DNA from: Mallotus nudiflorus
Taxonomy: Eukaryota; Streptophyta; Magnoliopsida; Malpighiales; Euphorbiaceae
Direction: 5' to 3'
DNA length: 64,000 nucleotides
Assembly: GCA_947683625.1 (NCBI GenBank)
Contig: CANTUR010000787.1
Coordinates: 620,001-684,000 of the forward strand
The position numbers were made by a program, and so were the translations under genes. Numbering within the stretch: position 1 is the first letter of the stretch; each line of letters opens with the position of its first letter. A model generated the notes under the pieces. That model searched no databases. It saw only the letters and a program-made list of their open reading frames with translations, and had not been told where the DNA came from. Below, one piece after another: positions 51,816 through 64,000 of this stretch.

Positions 51816-52661
51816 GTGAGAGAGCTCACTGCATTTGGTGCCGCTGATTCTACAAGTTAAACCACGTTAGCCAACAGCACCCATTTGCTCTTTTGGGGAT
51901 AATTAATTGGGCTCCATATTTTTAAGAGGAGCAGCTATAGAAGAGATGACCATATTTCTCTTATTCTGGTACAGAGTTTTTGATAAAATAGTAAAACACA
52001 TCTGCAAGATTATTTTCCTTTTGCAAGCTGATCAGATGGACACGGAGTATCAGCAGTCAAGATGTACAAAGATTATGATGTCGGTTGCATTTTCTCTTGT
52101 ATGTGTTTGACTATTTGCATTATTTAACATGGAATTGACAGGCAGCTAGCCAAATGGGCTCTTATCAATGTTTCTTCATTCAACCTTCTTGTCTTTCCCG
52201 ACGATATTATCACCAAAACAAAACAAAATACACAACGGTACATATAAAGATAGACTTGTTTGATCTATTATACTTCGGCATCTTATCAATCAATTTCATT
52301 CTTTTAACTAATTCAGAAAGAATTTACAAATTGATAAAATGGGGTTAGAGCTTTTGGTTTTTTCATGTTTTCAAAGAGTTGAACAATAAAAATAGAGGAC
52401 AAAATATCTGAGGTGTTTGTTTTAGTTGTTGGGATGCTTATAGTAGCTATTCAGTTTTCAATTGCTAGAAAAATTATTTAGTTAATTTTTTATTTTTGAA
52501 AAAGAACCGATAGTTGTTAGATGCGTAAGCAACACTAATTCATATAAATTCCAATTTAGAGGTGAAATTATTTGTTTTTTTTTTTTAAAAGAACTGGTCG
52601 CTGTTAAATACCTAAATATCAATTCATATAAATTATAATTTAAAGCTTTTCACTACCATCT

Positions 52662-52694
<33 letters not shown>
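51816..52694. other. 3' region of the membrane-protein gene and AT-rich spacer
   Basis: The first few hundred bases are probably 3' UTR. The rest is AT-rich, ending in an (AT)n tract at 52665-52695 where the Helitron inserted. No further gene is seen. Confidence 0.45.

Positions 52695-52695
<1 letters not shown>
52665..52695. repeat. (AT)n microsatellite at the Helitron boundary
   Basis: This is an AT run directly abutting the proposed Helitron 3' end. Helitrons insert between A and T, so the location fits. Confidence 0.9.
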
Positions 52696-52699
<4 letters not shown>

Positions 52700-52703
52700 A
52701 AGT

Positions 52704-52727
52704 TTACCCGTGCTACGCTGCGGGTAA
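52704..52727 (-). other. Helitron 3' terminal hairpin
   Basis: TTACCCG (52704-52710) and CGGGTAA (52721-52727) form a 7-bp stem with a 10-base loop. GC-rich hairpins just upstream of the 3' CTRR are the Helitron termination signal. Confidence 0.65.
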
Positions 52728-53079
52728 TGATAAAATGCTTAAATAGCGATAATAATTTGAAAAGAAAAATGAATAATATAAAATTCATACATAATAGATT
52801 AAGTATTATGCATTACATTGAAGTTTGATAAGTATAAATAGACAAAATAAAGAAACTGAAAACAGTTTATAATAAGCATTTTAAGTTCTTTTATTTTTTT
52901 GAAATAAAAAGGAGCATCACTGTTCATCTTCACCTGTTTGGTCTCTGCTTGATTCACTAAACCTGCAAAGATTTAATTTAAATTAGAAAAATTTGTTTGT
53001 TATTTTTTAAAAAAAAAATGTTCAAATAAACAATGTGAATGAACCTTGTGCATGTTTTTTTGGCAGGCAATTCGTCTAG

Positions 53080-55180
53080 AAACAAAATATCTTGCAATTG
53101 ACCAATTGTCGTCGAAGTAACTGGAACTTCAATAGGATGCGAGTCTTATGATGTATCATTGATGTGGTTGTTCTTGCTGTCCAAAAAATGAAGGGATGTT
53201 TTTGATGATTTGCCAGAAGCTGAAAAAATGGGCCTGTGAAGTAGGTGGAACATGTAGTATTGTCTTTCAATTTTTCCTGTTTTGTTGGAGTAGCCATACA
53301 GTCATCACGAAATATGTGCACAACCTTAAAAGAAAGATTGTATGGATCCTAAATCTTATTGCTGATGACAATATGGAAAATTCTATTAAAGCCATAAATA
53401 TATATCATCAAGGGTGGGACTGACATACGGTCCTTATAGTCATTTGCTAGTGTGCTAGCAGGTAATTCGATTAGATCAGCAGCCAGTTGCCCAAAAATAA
53501 AAAAAGATGTTGTTACAGTTGCATCTTGAACAGTTGTATTCAATTTATACCTAAAATTTTAAAAACATAAATAGGAAAAGTTAGAATATTTTTTTAACAT
53601 AATTATTAAATATATTTTAAAAAAATATATTTTATTACTAGTGTATAGGAGGATCATGAAGGACTCCGCAATTATTGCACCATACTTCTTCATTATAGAT
53701 TTGAACACTGCTTCTGCACTATGGGCATGCTCTGTACCACCATCCGCCTGTGGGATCAATATTTTTTAGTGTTGCTTTGCACGTGAATTTGATGTTTTAT
53801 AAAAAAATGTTATCAGTAAATTTTAAAAGATGGATAACATATATAAGCAAAGAATATTATAATTTAAATTTTTGTCAACCTTATTAGAATGAATATCAAA
53901 CGATAGAATTTGTGTGATTGTGTGGCAATTGTTTTCTTTGTCCACTTCAATATTTCTCGAAGGGTGAATTGGAGTATTATGTTTTGCTATCTTCTAGAAA
54001 GGCTGACAGAGACTGAAAAAATGAATTGTTTATTTTTTTATTTTAAAATTTTTTTCATGTTGTACACATATAATAAAGTTAATTACCTGTCCTTCATGGA
54101 AATTATTTTGGAAATGTCAAGATTGATTAGAAATCTAGTTGCTGATGTGCTGTTAATCGAAATTTCATCTATAAAGTAATGTAAAAAAATTGATTAGATT
54201 AGATCAAAACAGTTTATGTTTGTATATATATATATATAATACCATTAAATTTTTTCACCATCATCGAAAGGAATGCAACAATAATAGGACCATCCTGAAC
54301 TACAATTAAAATATCATCTTCTGGAAACATTCTAGCTGTTTTATCCCACAATGTTATATCCAATTTGTCATCCCTATAAATAAGTTTTTATTTTTGAAAC
54401 ATTTTTTAGCAATTAAGAATAATAGGGTTGAAAACATATTATTCAAGTACACATGCATACTCAACATTCTTTATCTCGACTCTTTTTTTCCTTGCAATTC
54501 TACCAGCGATATAAATCTCTTCAAATTTTCCAATTGATATAACCTGGCCAAATACATCTATACATAGTAATGTTTTGTTAGCATAATTAGTGAAAGGAAT
54601 TTTTTTTTTGCATAAATGTATAAAATGCGAAGAAAATTGGTTGTTTTATTTATTATGCTTTCTTATATGTTTTGTGAGAAATGATATACATACCTGTTAA
54701 AAATGTTTTATCGCCAATCCTAGATCGAACATCCTCAAAGCTAAGAAACTCGAACTTGTCGAAAGGTATTTGATCATCTGCATTGTCTAAGGGTAGCAAA
54801 AAAGTATTTCGAACTAGTTTTATGCGGTATGGATGGTGGTTGACTCTGTAATTGAATTGTGCTGGTATTATTATAAAGCCAGACATGTGGTATATGTTGC
54901 CCTTGACCAACATCTATTTGAAATAATCAATTAATTGTCTAGGTATTGTTCCTTGCATAGTGTTTCTCTGAAAATAACATTTAATTATAACAGATAGATT
55001 GAAAGAAGTAATTGCAAGTAAAAAAAAGTGAAATACTTCTTTATCGAGCATCAAAAACTCTAAACTGTATATATCGTTTGAGTTGCTGATGTTTGCGAAC
55101 TCCTAAATGCGAGCAATGTGAACTTTTATGCGAATATTCTTCAATGTATTATCAATTTCAAAAAGCATTACATAAGACAT
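53080..55180 (-). pseudogene. RPA1-like single-stranded DNA-binding protein of the Helitron
   Basis: The ATG at 55180 starts MSYVMLFEIDNTLKNIRIKV, like plant RPA70-type OB-fold (DUF223) proteins. Then follow MLVKGNIYHMSGFIIIPAQF (54913-54855), an OB-fold stretch ITLWDKTARMFPEDDI (near 54330) and TSATRFLINLDI (near 54140). Next come a C4-like zinc-binding block (ACP, stop, C..., then VWCNNCG) at 53640-53760, VQDATVTTSFFIFGQLAADL at 53540-53460 and HIFRDD near 53310. Several introns separate these blocks. Three in-frame stops, at 55103-55105, 54914-54916 and 53719-53721, sit inside otherwise conserved motifs, so the gene is recently but clearly dead. In intact elements such proteins are thought to protect single-stranded DNA during rolling-circle transposition. 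Confidence 0.8.
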
Positions 55181-55539
55181 GGTTGTACAGTTACTGCAGA
55201 TGTTTGACATAAATGAACTTAATAAGTAATAGGGAAAAAGTGAAAAACATATTACAGTGTTCTTGAGAAGCAAAAGTTTTTAAATATAGCAAATAGCATA
55301 GTATAACAAAATAATTGTTAAAAAATGCATAAGACAATAATGTTTTAACAATGTAAAATAATATCATAAAAAATTTCTTTGTGGACAATATTTTTTGTAT
55401 GTTGTATACATTTATCATATTCATATGTGTTTTGCTTATTTATTAATATTTTTATTCCATTGTACAAAGTAACTCTAAAAAGATCAACATATAATTAACC
55501 ATGTGTAAAAATGTGATCGTGAAATACAGACCTACACGT

Positions 55540-57987
55540 TCAAGTTTTTGACCTTGACTTTTATTTATAGTCATACAATAACAAATTTTTACTGGGAATT
55601 GGTGTCTTTTTAATATGAATGGTCATTTATTATCGTGGTATGTCAAAATAATCTGAGGTATAAATACCTTTGAGCTACAATGAGAACCTATTAGAATAAT
55701 TACTTCAATTATTTTAATACCTAATTCGATAATTATTAGTTGAGTACCATTACAAAGGTCGATGCCTGGATTAATATTATGGAGTAGCATAATCAAGATA
55801 TTTGCCGATGCTTGGATTAATATTACGGAGTAGCATAATCAGGATTTTTTTAGGCACAATTTATGTTGAGGGAATCCATTAAAATTAAGTGAATTTAAAA
55901 ATTCAATTAGGTAGATGACATCCAATTCGTCTCCCTCATATGAAGTTTTACATATTGAATATAAGCTATAATAAGTTTTTTCTTCTTCACAAACCAAATC
56001 TAACATTTCTTTATTTATAATATCAATACCATCATTTGTTAAAGTGATAATAGTTCTAATTTTTATATAAAAATTATCATAGTATTTATTTTTAAAATCT
56101 GAATGTGTTTCATTAATTATCAAATTAATTGGATTTTCAAAATTTTTTATAATTAAATTATTGGGTATTATAATGAAATTTACCTTCTCATCATTTATTC
56201 CAAGACTTACATATTCAGTTGTTCCATCACCGACAGATAAAAGTCAATTTGAAAAATTTGAAAGATTGTTAGTCTCATCAGACAAAATATTCAAAGATGT
56301 TAAACGCATATTGATGGTTAGTCTGTAAATTTTAAACAATTTCCATAAAAATGTGAACGTGCGATTGAAGCATTAATAATGTCTTCCTTATTACTCCCTA
56401 TTACAACTGAAAGAACTTGTCGAAAATTACCACTTAATAGAATTGGTTTGCCCCCAAAAGGTCTCATTTCTTTATCAATGTTAAAAACAAATAACATATC
56501 TCTTAAAGTTCTATCTACAGCTTCAAAGCAATACCTGTGGGCTATAGGTGGTTCATCCAAATGATAAGTTTAGCTTCTTCAATCAACTGAGCTAATTGTG
56601 TTCCCTTTTTTTTTATTTCACATGTTGAACGTTTATTAATATTTAAAGGTATTTTAAATCGAGAATGCACTGTTCGACCACCAGATAACAATAAAGATGT
56701 AATGCCGGATGAAGCGACAACCAAAACAACTATACTATTTGCACGTAAAAATGATATAATTGTTCCATATAAATATGATTTTCCTGTACCACCAAAACCA
56801 TAAACAAAAAATTGATCTCCAGTTCCATGAATGACAACATCATCGTAGATTCTATGTTGCTTATTATTTAATGAACAAAGTAGTTTAATAAGTTTTTCAC
56901 AAAGACTTTATATTATAATTAAGTTCTTCAAGAAGCAACCGGTTGTTTATATCATAATTCATTGGATAATTAGGTTGTGGTAAATTAAAAGTTGAAAGTG
57001 ATGAATTATTTTGGTTGAAGTTTTTTTCAAATTCTAATAAAATTTTATTTTTTAAATAATGATCTGATATTGATTCATCGGGAAAATTGAATATGGTTTG
57101 TAATTCAGATCTTATATCATCAACAAAATGTTTCAAAAAGTTTTTTTGGATCATTAACTTCGCAAAAAATGATTAAAACAATAAATAAATTACATAATTG
57201 TGAAGAGGTTGCATGGAAAATGGATTCTTCTAAAGCATATATCCATTTAGAGTTATTTCCTAACAAACCATGAGCATCACATGCAAATTGAAAGGTTCCC
57301 GAAATAGTTTTAATATCTTTATATGATTTAGGACCTTTTACAATATTAAGTAGCATTCTCAAGTAATATAATTCACCAGAGCTTGGATGAACATAAGCAA
57401 TTCTACCAATATAATGACCTTGTTTACGACACGTCCATAATTTATCTTGACTATGCCAAATCCATTTTGTTGGAAATTCTGAATATGTTAGACATTTAGC
57501 ATCTTCATACACATAATTTGCTTGCATCCATTCAGTGAACATTGTGCGAGTAAAATTCAAATTTTCTGCAATGTATGATAGGTTATCGGATGGTCGAAAA
57601 AGGACTTGGTTCATATTTTCAAGATGAACAACTAATTTTTCAATGGTTAGTTCTCTGTGGTGTATAGGAAATTCAAATAAGCACCAAGCGGCTTTCACAT
57701 GGAGAGATGTAACCAATCTAAATAGGTTTTAATTTCATCAATAACGTACTCTAAACCATCACTTGAATCATTAATTGTACCACTGTAATTATGAATAACT
57801 GTGCGAATTCGATCGGTACCTTTGTTAATATATTACCATGGTTGTTTGACAACAATATTCAATGCATATATGAGCATCATATTTCAAAAGCAATTCAATA
57901 TTATGAGGAACAACAAATCGATTGTCAATTTTTTCCCATTCTTAACAGTGTGTTGGCCATTATTGCGATGTTTATAAATTGCAAAAC
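55540..57987 (-). pseudogene. Helitron RepHel C-terminal part with PIF1-type helicase
   Basis: The minus strand from 57716 to 57120 encodes the Helitron linker region (FEFPIHHRELTIEKLVVHLE, then CDAHGLLGNNSKWIYALEE). The helicase follows. Walker A is GFGGTGKS at 56776-56799. The Walker B region (KLIIW, then DEPP) is split by a one-base frameshift near 56560. Helicase block MRPFGGKPILLSGNFRQVL is near 56450, and RTIITLTNDGIDIINKEML near 56050. A motif VI-like INKSQGQ lies near 55550. Stops and frameshifts break the frame in many places. Confidence 0.9.
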
Positions 57988-58445
57988 TGTAATATTCTGA
58001 GATTTTAAATAATTTTAAACTACATCGGGATATACAGTGTTAATAATTCTAATATATATTTCTGGTTATTTAATTAGTTGGTTATTTATTAAAGTTATTT
58101 TTAATTATTTTAAATTTCTTACGTAAAATTTTTTCGAGAATTTTATTTTCAGGAAAATTAAAACCTAAATAAATAATTATTAACTATATTGGTCGGTTTT
58201 ATGAATTTGCATGAGTTCATGTACGATTTTAATTATCGTATTAATATACATACATATACATGCATATATATACACATTTAATATTTTAGGGTTTATTTTT
58301 AATTAAACATATATTATATAGTTTTATTAAATTAATGTGTATTATACATATATGTATATGTATATAATATTAGGTAGATATTTTTATATGTGGTGTAGAT
58401 TATTTTGAATATAATAATAATATATTATAATAATATAAGGTAAAG

Positions 58446-58446
<1 letters not shown>

Positions 58447-58495
<49 letters not shown>
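58447..58495. repeat. (AT)n microsatellite in LTR-D
   Basis: This is a pure AT run of about 49 bp, at the place where the sister LTRs have a short TATA-rich stretch before the GC island. Confidence 0.95.
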
Positions 58496-58498
<3 letters not shown>

Positions 58499-59835
58499 AA
58501 AATAAAAGTTTATCAAATTTACAAGGTGTGCCATCCATTCCTCTCTTCAAGCCCGACGCCCCCATCACCCTCACTGTCCGTCTGCAAGTCCGGCCACCTA
58601 CCGTCGGTGTGCCTCCCGGCGTGCCACCATCGTCCCAGCCAGCTTCGTCGTCCTCTCTGGCATCATTCAACCCGATTTTGGTCGTGAAACCCGAAATTGA
58701 CCTCACCTCCGTCGATTGCTTTTCCGGCCACCATTTCATGCCCCGCCGATCTCCATCGACTCCTTAAGCTCCAGTGGTTCCTATTTCAAGCTCCTTTTGG
58801 CTGGAAATCAAGTGGTAGTGAAGGTTTGAGCTTATTTCCATTTCGGCCCTTCTTGAGTTCTTAATTTTTTTTAATAGTTCTTGTTAGATTTAGGCTTAAT
58901 TCCTTTAAAAATATTGATGCTCTTAGCTTAATCTACATCCTACAATTTTTTATGAATTTTTGAGAATTATTTTGATTTTTGTGAATTTTTTATTATTTTA
59001 TTAATATTTTCTAATTTTCGTAAATTAATTAATTAAATTATAAAATTATGATTTATGGTGTTTCTAGGTGTTAAAATGAATTTTAAAAATTTATTTGTAA
59101 TTTTTGTGATTTTTGTATAATTATTATGAATTTATTTAGTTTAGGTGATTTTTAGAAAATTAGGTTAATTAAGTATTTTGTTAAAATTAATTGGTTAATT
59201 GAGTATAATTATTGATTTTATTGAATTATATGTTGAGAAATTAATTTTTGAGTAATTATATTATTTTTAGTGAATTTTTGTATAATTATAGTGAATTATG
59301 TGAAATTATATATAACTAGGGGTATTTTGGTACTAAATTGCTTAAAAATTAAATTAAATTGGTTTTAATAGTTATTTGAGGTATAAAAATGATTTTTACA
59401 AATTATTTAGCATTTTTAACTAATTAAAACTATTTTTCATAAATTATTTTCAAATTATGTATAATATACTATTTTTGTAAATAAATGAGTTTTTAATGAT
59501 TTTTAATATGTTTTAGGGCTAATTATGTAATTTGGATTTATAAAATGTATTTTGGTTAATATTTATGAATGTATTTATGAAGAATTATGGATTTTTAATA
59601 ATATTTTATTAAAATTAGGGTTTTATGTAATTATCGATAAAATAATTATTTTTTAGCATTTAAATCCCTAATTTGTCACATTTTGATTTATAGAGGGTAT
59701 TTTCGGTATTTTTTGAATTTTAATGTGTTCTGTGTTTATCTCGTGAATTATGAATCTCGATCGATGGAATTGTAGTTTGGGAGTCTGACCGAGGGGTTGT
59801 GAGATTGTGTATTTTTGAAGTATGTTTTCTTGCAG

Positions 59836-60089
59836 GACCGGCTCTACTTTCTGAGTAGAGAGATGTCCGTTTTACAGGGGAGGTTCTGCCGAATTTTTAA
59901 TAGAATTCTCGTAAAATGTGACATCCGGTCAAATCCCTATTCCTATTCTGTATCTAGTATTCTAAATTGAGTCTTTAGAATTTCATTAGATTTATTTCGA
60001 TTTTATGTTGTTGTTTGTTTGTTTAGTTGCGTCGAGATCGAGGCCTAGTGGATTAGGCCCGTCGGACCTGTCTCGTGGAGCACATAACT
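59836..60089 (+). other. LTR-D predicted exon 2 with hairpins
   Basis: It is preceded by TTTTCTTGCAG and followed by GTAAGTT. Hairpin 1 is at 59842-59860, with one T-G wobble. Hairpin 2 pairs CGTTTTAC (59868-59875) with GTAAAATG (59911-59918), also keeping pairing through one G-T wobble. Confidence 0.45.
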
Positions 60090-61332
60090 GTAAGTTGTTA
60101 TTTTATATATACATGTTTTAGGATTGCATGTTTTAGACATGTATGTTTAAATTTTATGAAATATGCATGAATGGTTTAATAATTGCTTAGGTATAGTTTT
60201 TGTATATTTTAAATTAAATGCATGTTTTATTATTGAATTATACCTAAAATATTTTTTAAGTATATTTATAGTTTATTTTATAATTAAATTGAATTTATTC
60301 GACGTATATATACTCGAAATATGCTTGGTTTATTTTTTATATATTTCTAGTATATATATGGTTTATATTGTTATTTTACTTAAGGTCATGCATTATTTAT
60401 TTCATGAATGAATGAATTTATTTTGAATGAAGGATATCAATAGAATGTGCTACCTAGTGGGCAGCACTATGACCGAGTACGTACCGGTACGATGATAGAT
60501 TGTAGGTTAAATTACTAACCTATTTATGGATATTGATCGGATTGATTTATTTGATGTGTGATGTGATTTGAGAGTGTGATTGCTAGAGCTCGGTTGACCA
60601 AGTGTCTCGGGGCTAATCACACTGACAGTCAGACTGCTGGAGCTCGGTTGACTTAATGTCTCGAGGCCAGTCTACTGTCCAAATGGAATAAGTGAATTTA
60701 TTTGGAATAAGTGAGCCTGTATGGCTAGAGTGTTGTCTAACACTATTTGTTGTTGCGATTATCTAGGGTTCTATTTGATCCTTCATAATCAGATATTATT
60801 TTCAGTATTTATAAAATGATTTTTGCTGCATTTGTGTGTTTTTGCCTGTATATATATTTATTATATATACTATTGAATGTGTGCATTTGTCATTTAGTTA
60901 TACATGTATACATATTATAACAATTCACTCAGTGAGGTCTGACTCCCCTCCGTTGACTATTTTTCAGGAGAGTTTTCGTCTTCAGACCTCAGTAGCAGAC
61001 CTTTACGTCGAATTTCTTCTACCCCCGGCTTCACTATGTAATCTGCTCACTTGATTTTATTTTATATTCTAGACACTGCAGTAGTTGTAGTTAAGTTGTG
61101 GGTTGTTTATTTTATATATATGTATGAGATTTGTATTTTAAAGAATTGAAACAAGAATTTGTATTGAAAGATTCTATATATATGAGATTTTAATTTCTGC
61201 TGCAAGATATTTTATTTATGTTATCATTATGCATGCTTTTATTTTATTTTAAGGCTTGCTACGGGTTCCGAATTCGAAAAAATTCTCGTTCCTTACTGTC
61301 GGTCATGGCCCTCCCCATTTTGGGTCGTGATA

Positions 61333-63270
61333 AAAACCATTAGCATCAATTAAAGTTTCAGTTTGATAATTTTTTGGATAAAATTTTGAACATTTTTTGT
61401 CTTTCATACATGGAGATTAGGGATTAAATGCACCGTAAGGTCCATGGATCATAAATTTAGAAACTAAATTATATGTTTTAGGTTTAGTTTCACTGCTTGG
61501 AAGTTCTGTAGATATTATTAAATCAATGTCTGAAGGTGTTTTTAGTTTAGCAGCATAATTTAGCCAGACTAAATAATGAACATGGGGCAAACCTCTTTTT
61601 TGAAATTCAATTGTATAAATCAATGCGACTATTTCACCAAAGTGTTTATTTTTTTTAACATCATCTATTAAATGCATCAGTTTTACCTTAAAAACACGAC
61701 TAATAATGTTGGGTCTATCATCAGGTCTTTGTCCACTAATATAATCTAACATACATTGTATTTCATGCCAAAGTGGGTTACATGTAAATGTTATAAACAA
61801 ATTAGGATGACCGTAAAATTTACATATAGTCATTGCATCATAATAATGCTCAATCATACATCTTGGACTGCCAGTGAAGGTTGAAGGTAATATAATCACA
61901 GACTTTCCAACATCATTAGAATTTCTAATGCCTTGGTGAATAGCATTTTTAATGCCGATATACACTTTAGAATGTAGTTCTTTTTTGTTGCATCTTATAA
62001 AATCTAAGCGTTCTTCCTCGACACATGAAAATGCATTGACAATGAACTGTTGGAATAAACGACCACCACGTAGCAAAGTTTTTCCCTTATATAATCATTG
62101 ATGTATTCTATATGCATAATATTCTCTCATTGTTATATATTTTCTTGTAATGTGTGAGGAGCAGTTGGGATTTATATATTCGATATCCATCATGTATCCA
62201 TCTTCTCTATATGGAAATAAAATTGGATATTGCATTGCATTAGGCATGGATGCAAAACACTAACTCGTTTTAAACGGTTGGTTTTATATTCAATAATAAT
62301 ATCTTATTTTTCTTATCACATAAACCGCAGTCTCCAATAATATGACCAATGATTTCTAAAGATGAAGGAATTGAATATTGAGAACTATTGTTAGCTCTTC
62401 TATCAAGCAATTTTAATTTGACAAGTAGCATATCATCTTCTGTAAATCTATCTCGAGCCATTTTAAATGATTTTGCAGGGACATTTATTTTGTCAAACAT
62501 TTTAATCAAGCCTTCAACTATAAAACTATTTATATTTTTAGTTGAATCATCATGCAAAAATGTAGAAATCTTATTATTTATTTCATTTTGAGTATCATAT
62601 ATGTAGAGTTATGCGAATTTAGGTCTCTCACCATCATTTAGAAGTAGTAAACCAATTATATAATGATTTTGTCCACATATTCTAAAAACATATGGTCCAG
62701 GTTTTTTATTAATTTTATAATCAATTTTTCCACCTATCGATATAAAAGAAAACATAGAATTATATAATCTAATGTTTTCTTTAAATTTCAAGGAAAATGC
62801 ATTTCCATTAGGCGTCAAAACAATGTCAAGAAACAGAGGAGTTTATTTGAGCATTGGAAGTTTAATTTTTCCTTTTTTACAACAAAATGAATAATTTTTT
62901 TTCCATGATTTCCTGAATCGCTAATGCATTCTGTGTCCCAATGCAAAGCCCCACAGAAGACGCATTATTTGTTAGGATAGCCGATGTCCAATCTTGAAAG
63001 CAGTGTTCTATAAAAACAAATTAAAAATATAAAAAAGTTGTAAATATATCAGGATATAGGGAAGTAGTATTTTGGGGAAAATAAAAAAAAAACTTGTGTC
63101 TATCCTTTAAAATTAAAGTAATTTTATTTAAATGGAAAATTATACCAGTTTGAGAAGACATTTGCATGTTAGTTGTTTGATCAGACATATTAAAAGCAGT
63201 CGACCGGTGTCTTTTTGTTGATAACCTAGGTACTAATGGTTGGTTGTAGGAATCTGTTACAGTGTTATTA
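61333..63270 (-). pseudogene. Helitron RepHel N-terminal part with HUH endonuclease
   Basis: Reading down the minus strand: a disordered start (LVPRLSTKRHRSTAF) near 63230, a zinc-type CVFCGALHWDTEC near 62950, the Helitron_like_N block (GPYVFRICGQNHYIIG) near 62690, GGRLFQQFIVNAFSCVEEERL near 62060, LFITFTCNPLWHEIQ near 61780, and the HUH histidines in RGLPHVHYLVWL near 61580. The frame is broken at several points. It is cut by LTR-D just after DANGF at 61337, so the rest of RepHel resumes at 57987. Confidence 0.9.
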
Positions 63271-63383
63271 TAAATGAAAACATACTAAAATGGTAAGGAA
63301 AAATGTGCTTTGTTTAAATTTAAAAAATATTTTGGGAAAATTTATTTTACACCTTATATTGATGTCAACTAACGGTGTTTTAA

Positions 63384-64000
63384 TGTCACGACCCAAACTA
63401 GAAAGTCATGATCAGCACTAGAGAACGAAAATTTTTTTAAATCCGAAACCCGTAGCAAACCTTAAAAATAAAAATACGCAAAAATATAATATAAAAATAT
63501 CAAAAAATTTAAAACTTAAAATAATAATAAAGGAATTATCATATATATATTAAAATATAACAATACAATATCTTTGAAATACAAATCTTTGTTATAAAAA
63601 TAATACTAAACATTACAATACTCAAGTCCTACTACTGCAACTTCTAGAATATGAATAAAAATTCAGATATAAAAATTATATAATCTAACCGGGACTGAAG
63701 AAGACCGGCGAAAGGGTATGACATTGAGGTCTGATAAAGTAGAATGTGCTGACAAAATATTGAGAGGAGTCAAATCTTACTGAGTGAATTATTATAATAT
63801 ATATATATGCAACTTAAAGTCATATACAATCAAACATCAGTATAGTAATATATATATACATGCATATCATACAAATGCTAAAATCCACTTTTTATATAAT
63901 AATAGATGTAGAAACAGTTTCACTGTCAGTGTGATTAGCCCCAAGATACCAGGTCAATCGAGCTCCTACAATCACACTACTCTCTCACCACAATTCTCAA
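63384..64000 (-). mobile_element. LTR-E: 3' part of another copy, runs off the window
   Basis: The plus strand begins TGTCACGACCC at 63384, the reversed end of the same LTR family. It then matches the family in reverse: CCCGTAGCAAACC (exon 4 with its TTTTTAAG acceptor), the TCAGACCTCA box, the ACTGAGTGAATT box and one GGAGCTCGATTGACC-type unit. The preceding 5 bases are TTTAA; the partner target duplication lies outside the window. It could be a solo LTR or the end of a full element. Confidence 0.85.

Larger units (their letters stand above)
57988..61332 (+). mobile_element. LTR-D: solo LTR inserted in the Helitron Rep gene
   Basis: This 3345-bp solo LTR of the same family starts TGTAATATTCTG and ends GGGTCGTGATA (terminal CA mutated to TA). 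The target duplication AAAAC (57983-57987 and 61333-61337) is perfect. Predicted exons are: exon 1 ending near 58773 at a weakened donor GTGGTT, 59836-60089, 60968-61037 and 61254-61332. It sits on the strand opposite to the Helitron. The Helitron reading continues on both sides, which proves the order of events: Helitron first, LTR element second. Confidence 0.93.
52695..63383 (-). mobile_element. Decayed autonomous-type Helitron, interrupted by LTR-D
   Basis: The minus strand encodes, in order, a Helitron Rep region (63270-61341), a PIF1-type helicase region (57987-55540) and an RPA-like protein (55180 to about 53080). That is the gene set of plant autonomous Helitrons, which move by rolling-circle replication. 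The 3' end is proposed at 52695: a 7-bp stem (TTACCCG/CGGGTAA, 52704-52727) lies about 5-11 bases before CTCA, next to AT repeats. The canonical ending is CTRR, so one base is off. The 5' end is not seen and probably lies beyond LTR-E. Multiple stops, frameshifts and the LTR-D insertion show that the copy is inactive. The limits given exclude any part beyond 63383. Confidence 0.85.

Noticed and set aside
57791..58000. A plus-strand open frame of 69 codons
   Set aside because: It is antisense to the Helitron RepHel remnant and runs into the start of LTR-D.

Overview
The window is plant nuclear DNA, most likely from a eudicot. It is very AT-rich, rich in (AT)n microsatellites, and its genes have GT-AG introns. 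It carries a chloroplast splicing factor (CAF2), the ovule gene INNER NO OUTER, a plant ubiquitin-eS31 fusion, and plant-type Ty1/copia, long-LTR and Helitron elements. I cannot name the species.

Layout. Positions 1-17600 have no host gene that I can support. They hold an inverted-repeat element (2242-3358) and a decayed Ty1/copia element (7773-12506, minus strand, 5-bp TSD GTGAT). The copia element sits inside an older poly-A retroposon marked by a 14-bp duplication. Positions 17601-30644 are a stack of nested solo LTRs of one long-LTR family: LTR-G contains LTR-F (opposite strand), which contains LTR-A and LTR-B. Each has a perfect 5-bp target duplication.

Positions 31691-52100 are the gene island. 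In order: a four-exon TIGR01589-domain gene (+), a complete seven-exon INO/YABBY gene (-), fragments of a LINE and an RPL24 retropseudogene, an intronless ubiquitin-eS31 gene (-) diverging across 325 bp from a six-exon CAF2 gene (+), and an eight-exon seven-TM protein gene (+). From 52695 to at least 63383 lies a decayed autonomous-type Helitron (minus strand) with RepHel and RPA-like pseudogenes. A fifth solo LTR (D, 57988-61332) splits its Rep gene. A sixth LTR copy (E) starts at 63384 and runs off the window.

Most notable observation. The roughly 3.2-kb LTRs keep what looks like a four-exon, three-intron layout with near-constant exon lengths (exon 2 is 254-256 nt, exon 3 is 68-70, exon 4 is 76-79) while intron lengths vary more. 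The second exon begins with hairpins that vary in a structure-preserving way. This suggests a spliced, structured leader or noncoding RNA encoded entirely within the LTR.

The host genes appear functionally independent (ovule patterning, chloroplast intron splicing, translation, an uncharacterised membrane protein). The only clear regulatory coupling is the short shared promoter between the ubiquitin-eS31 gene and CAF2.
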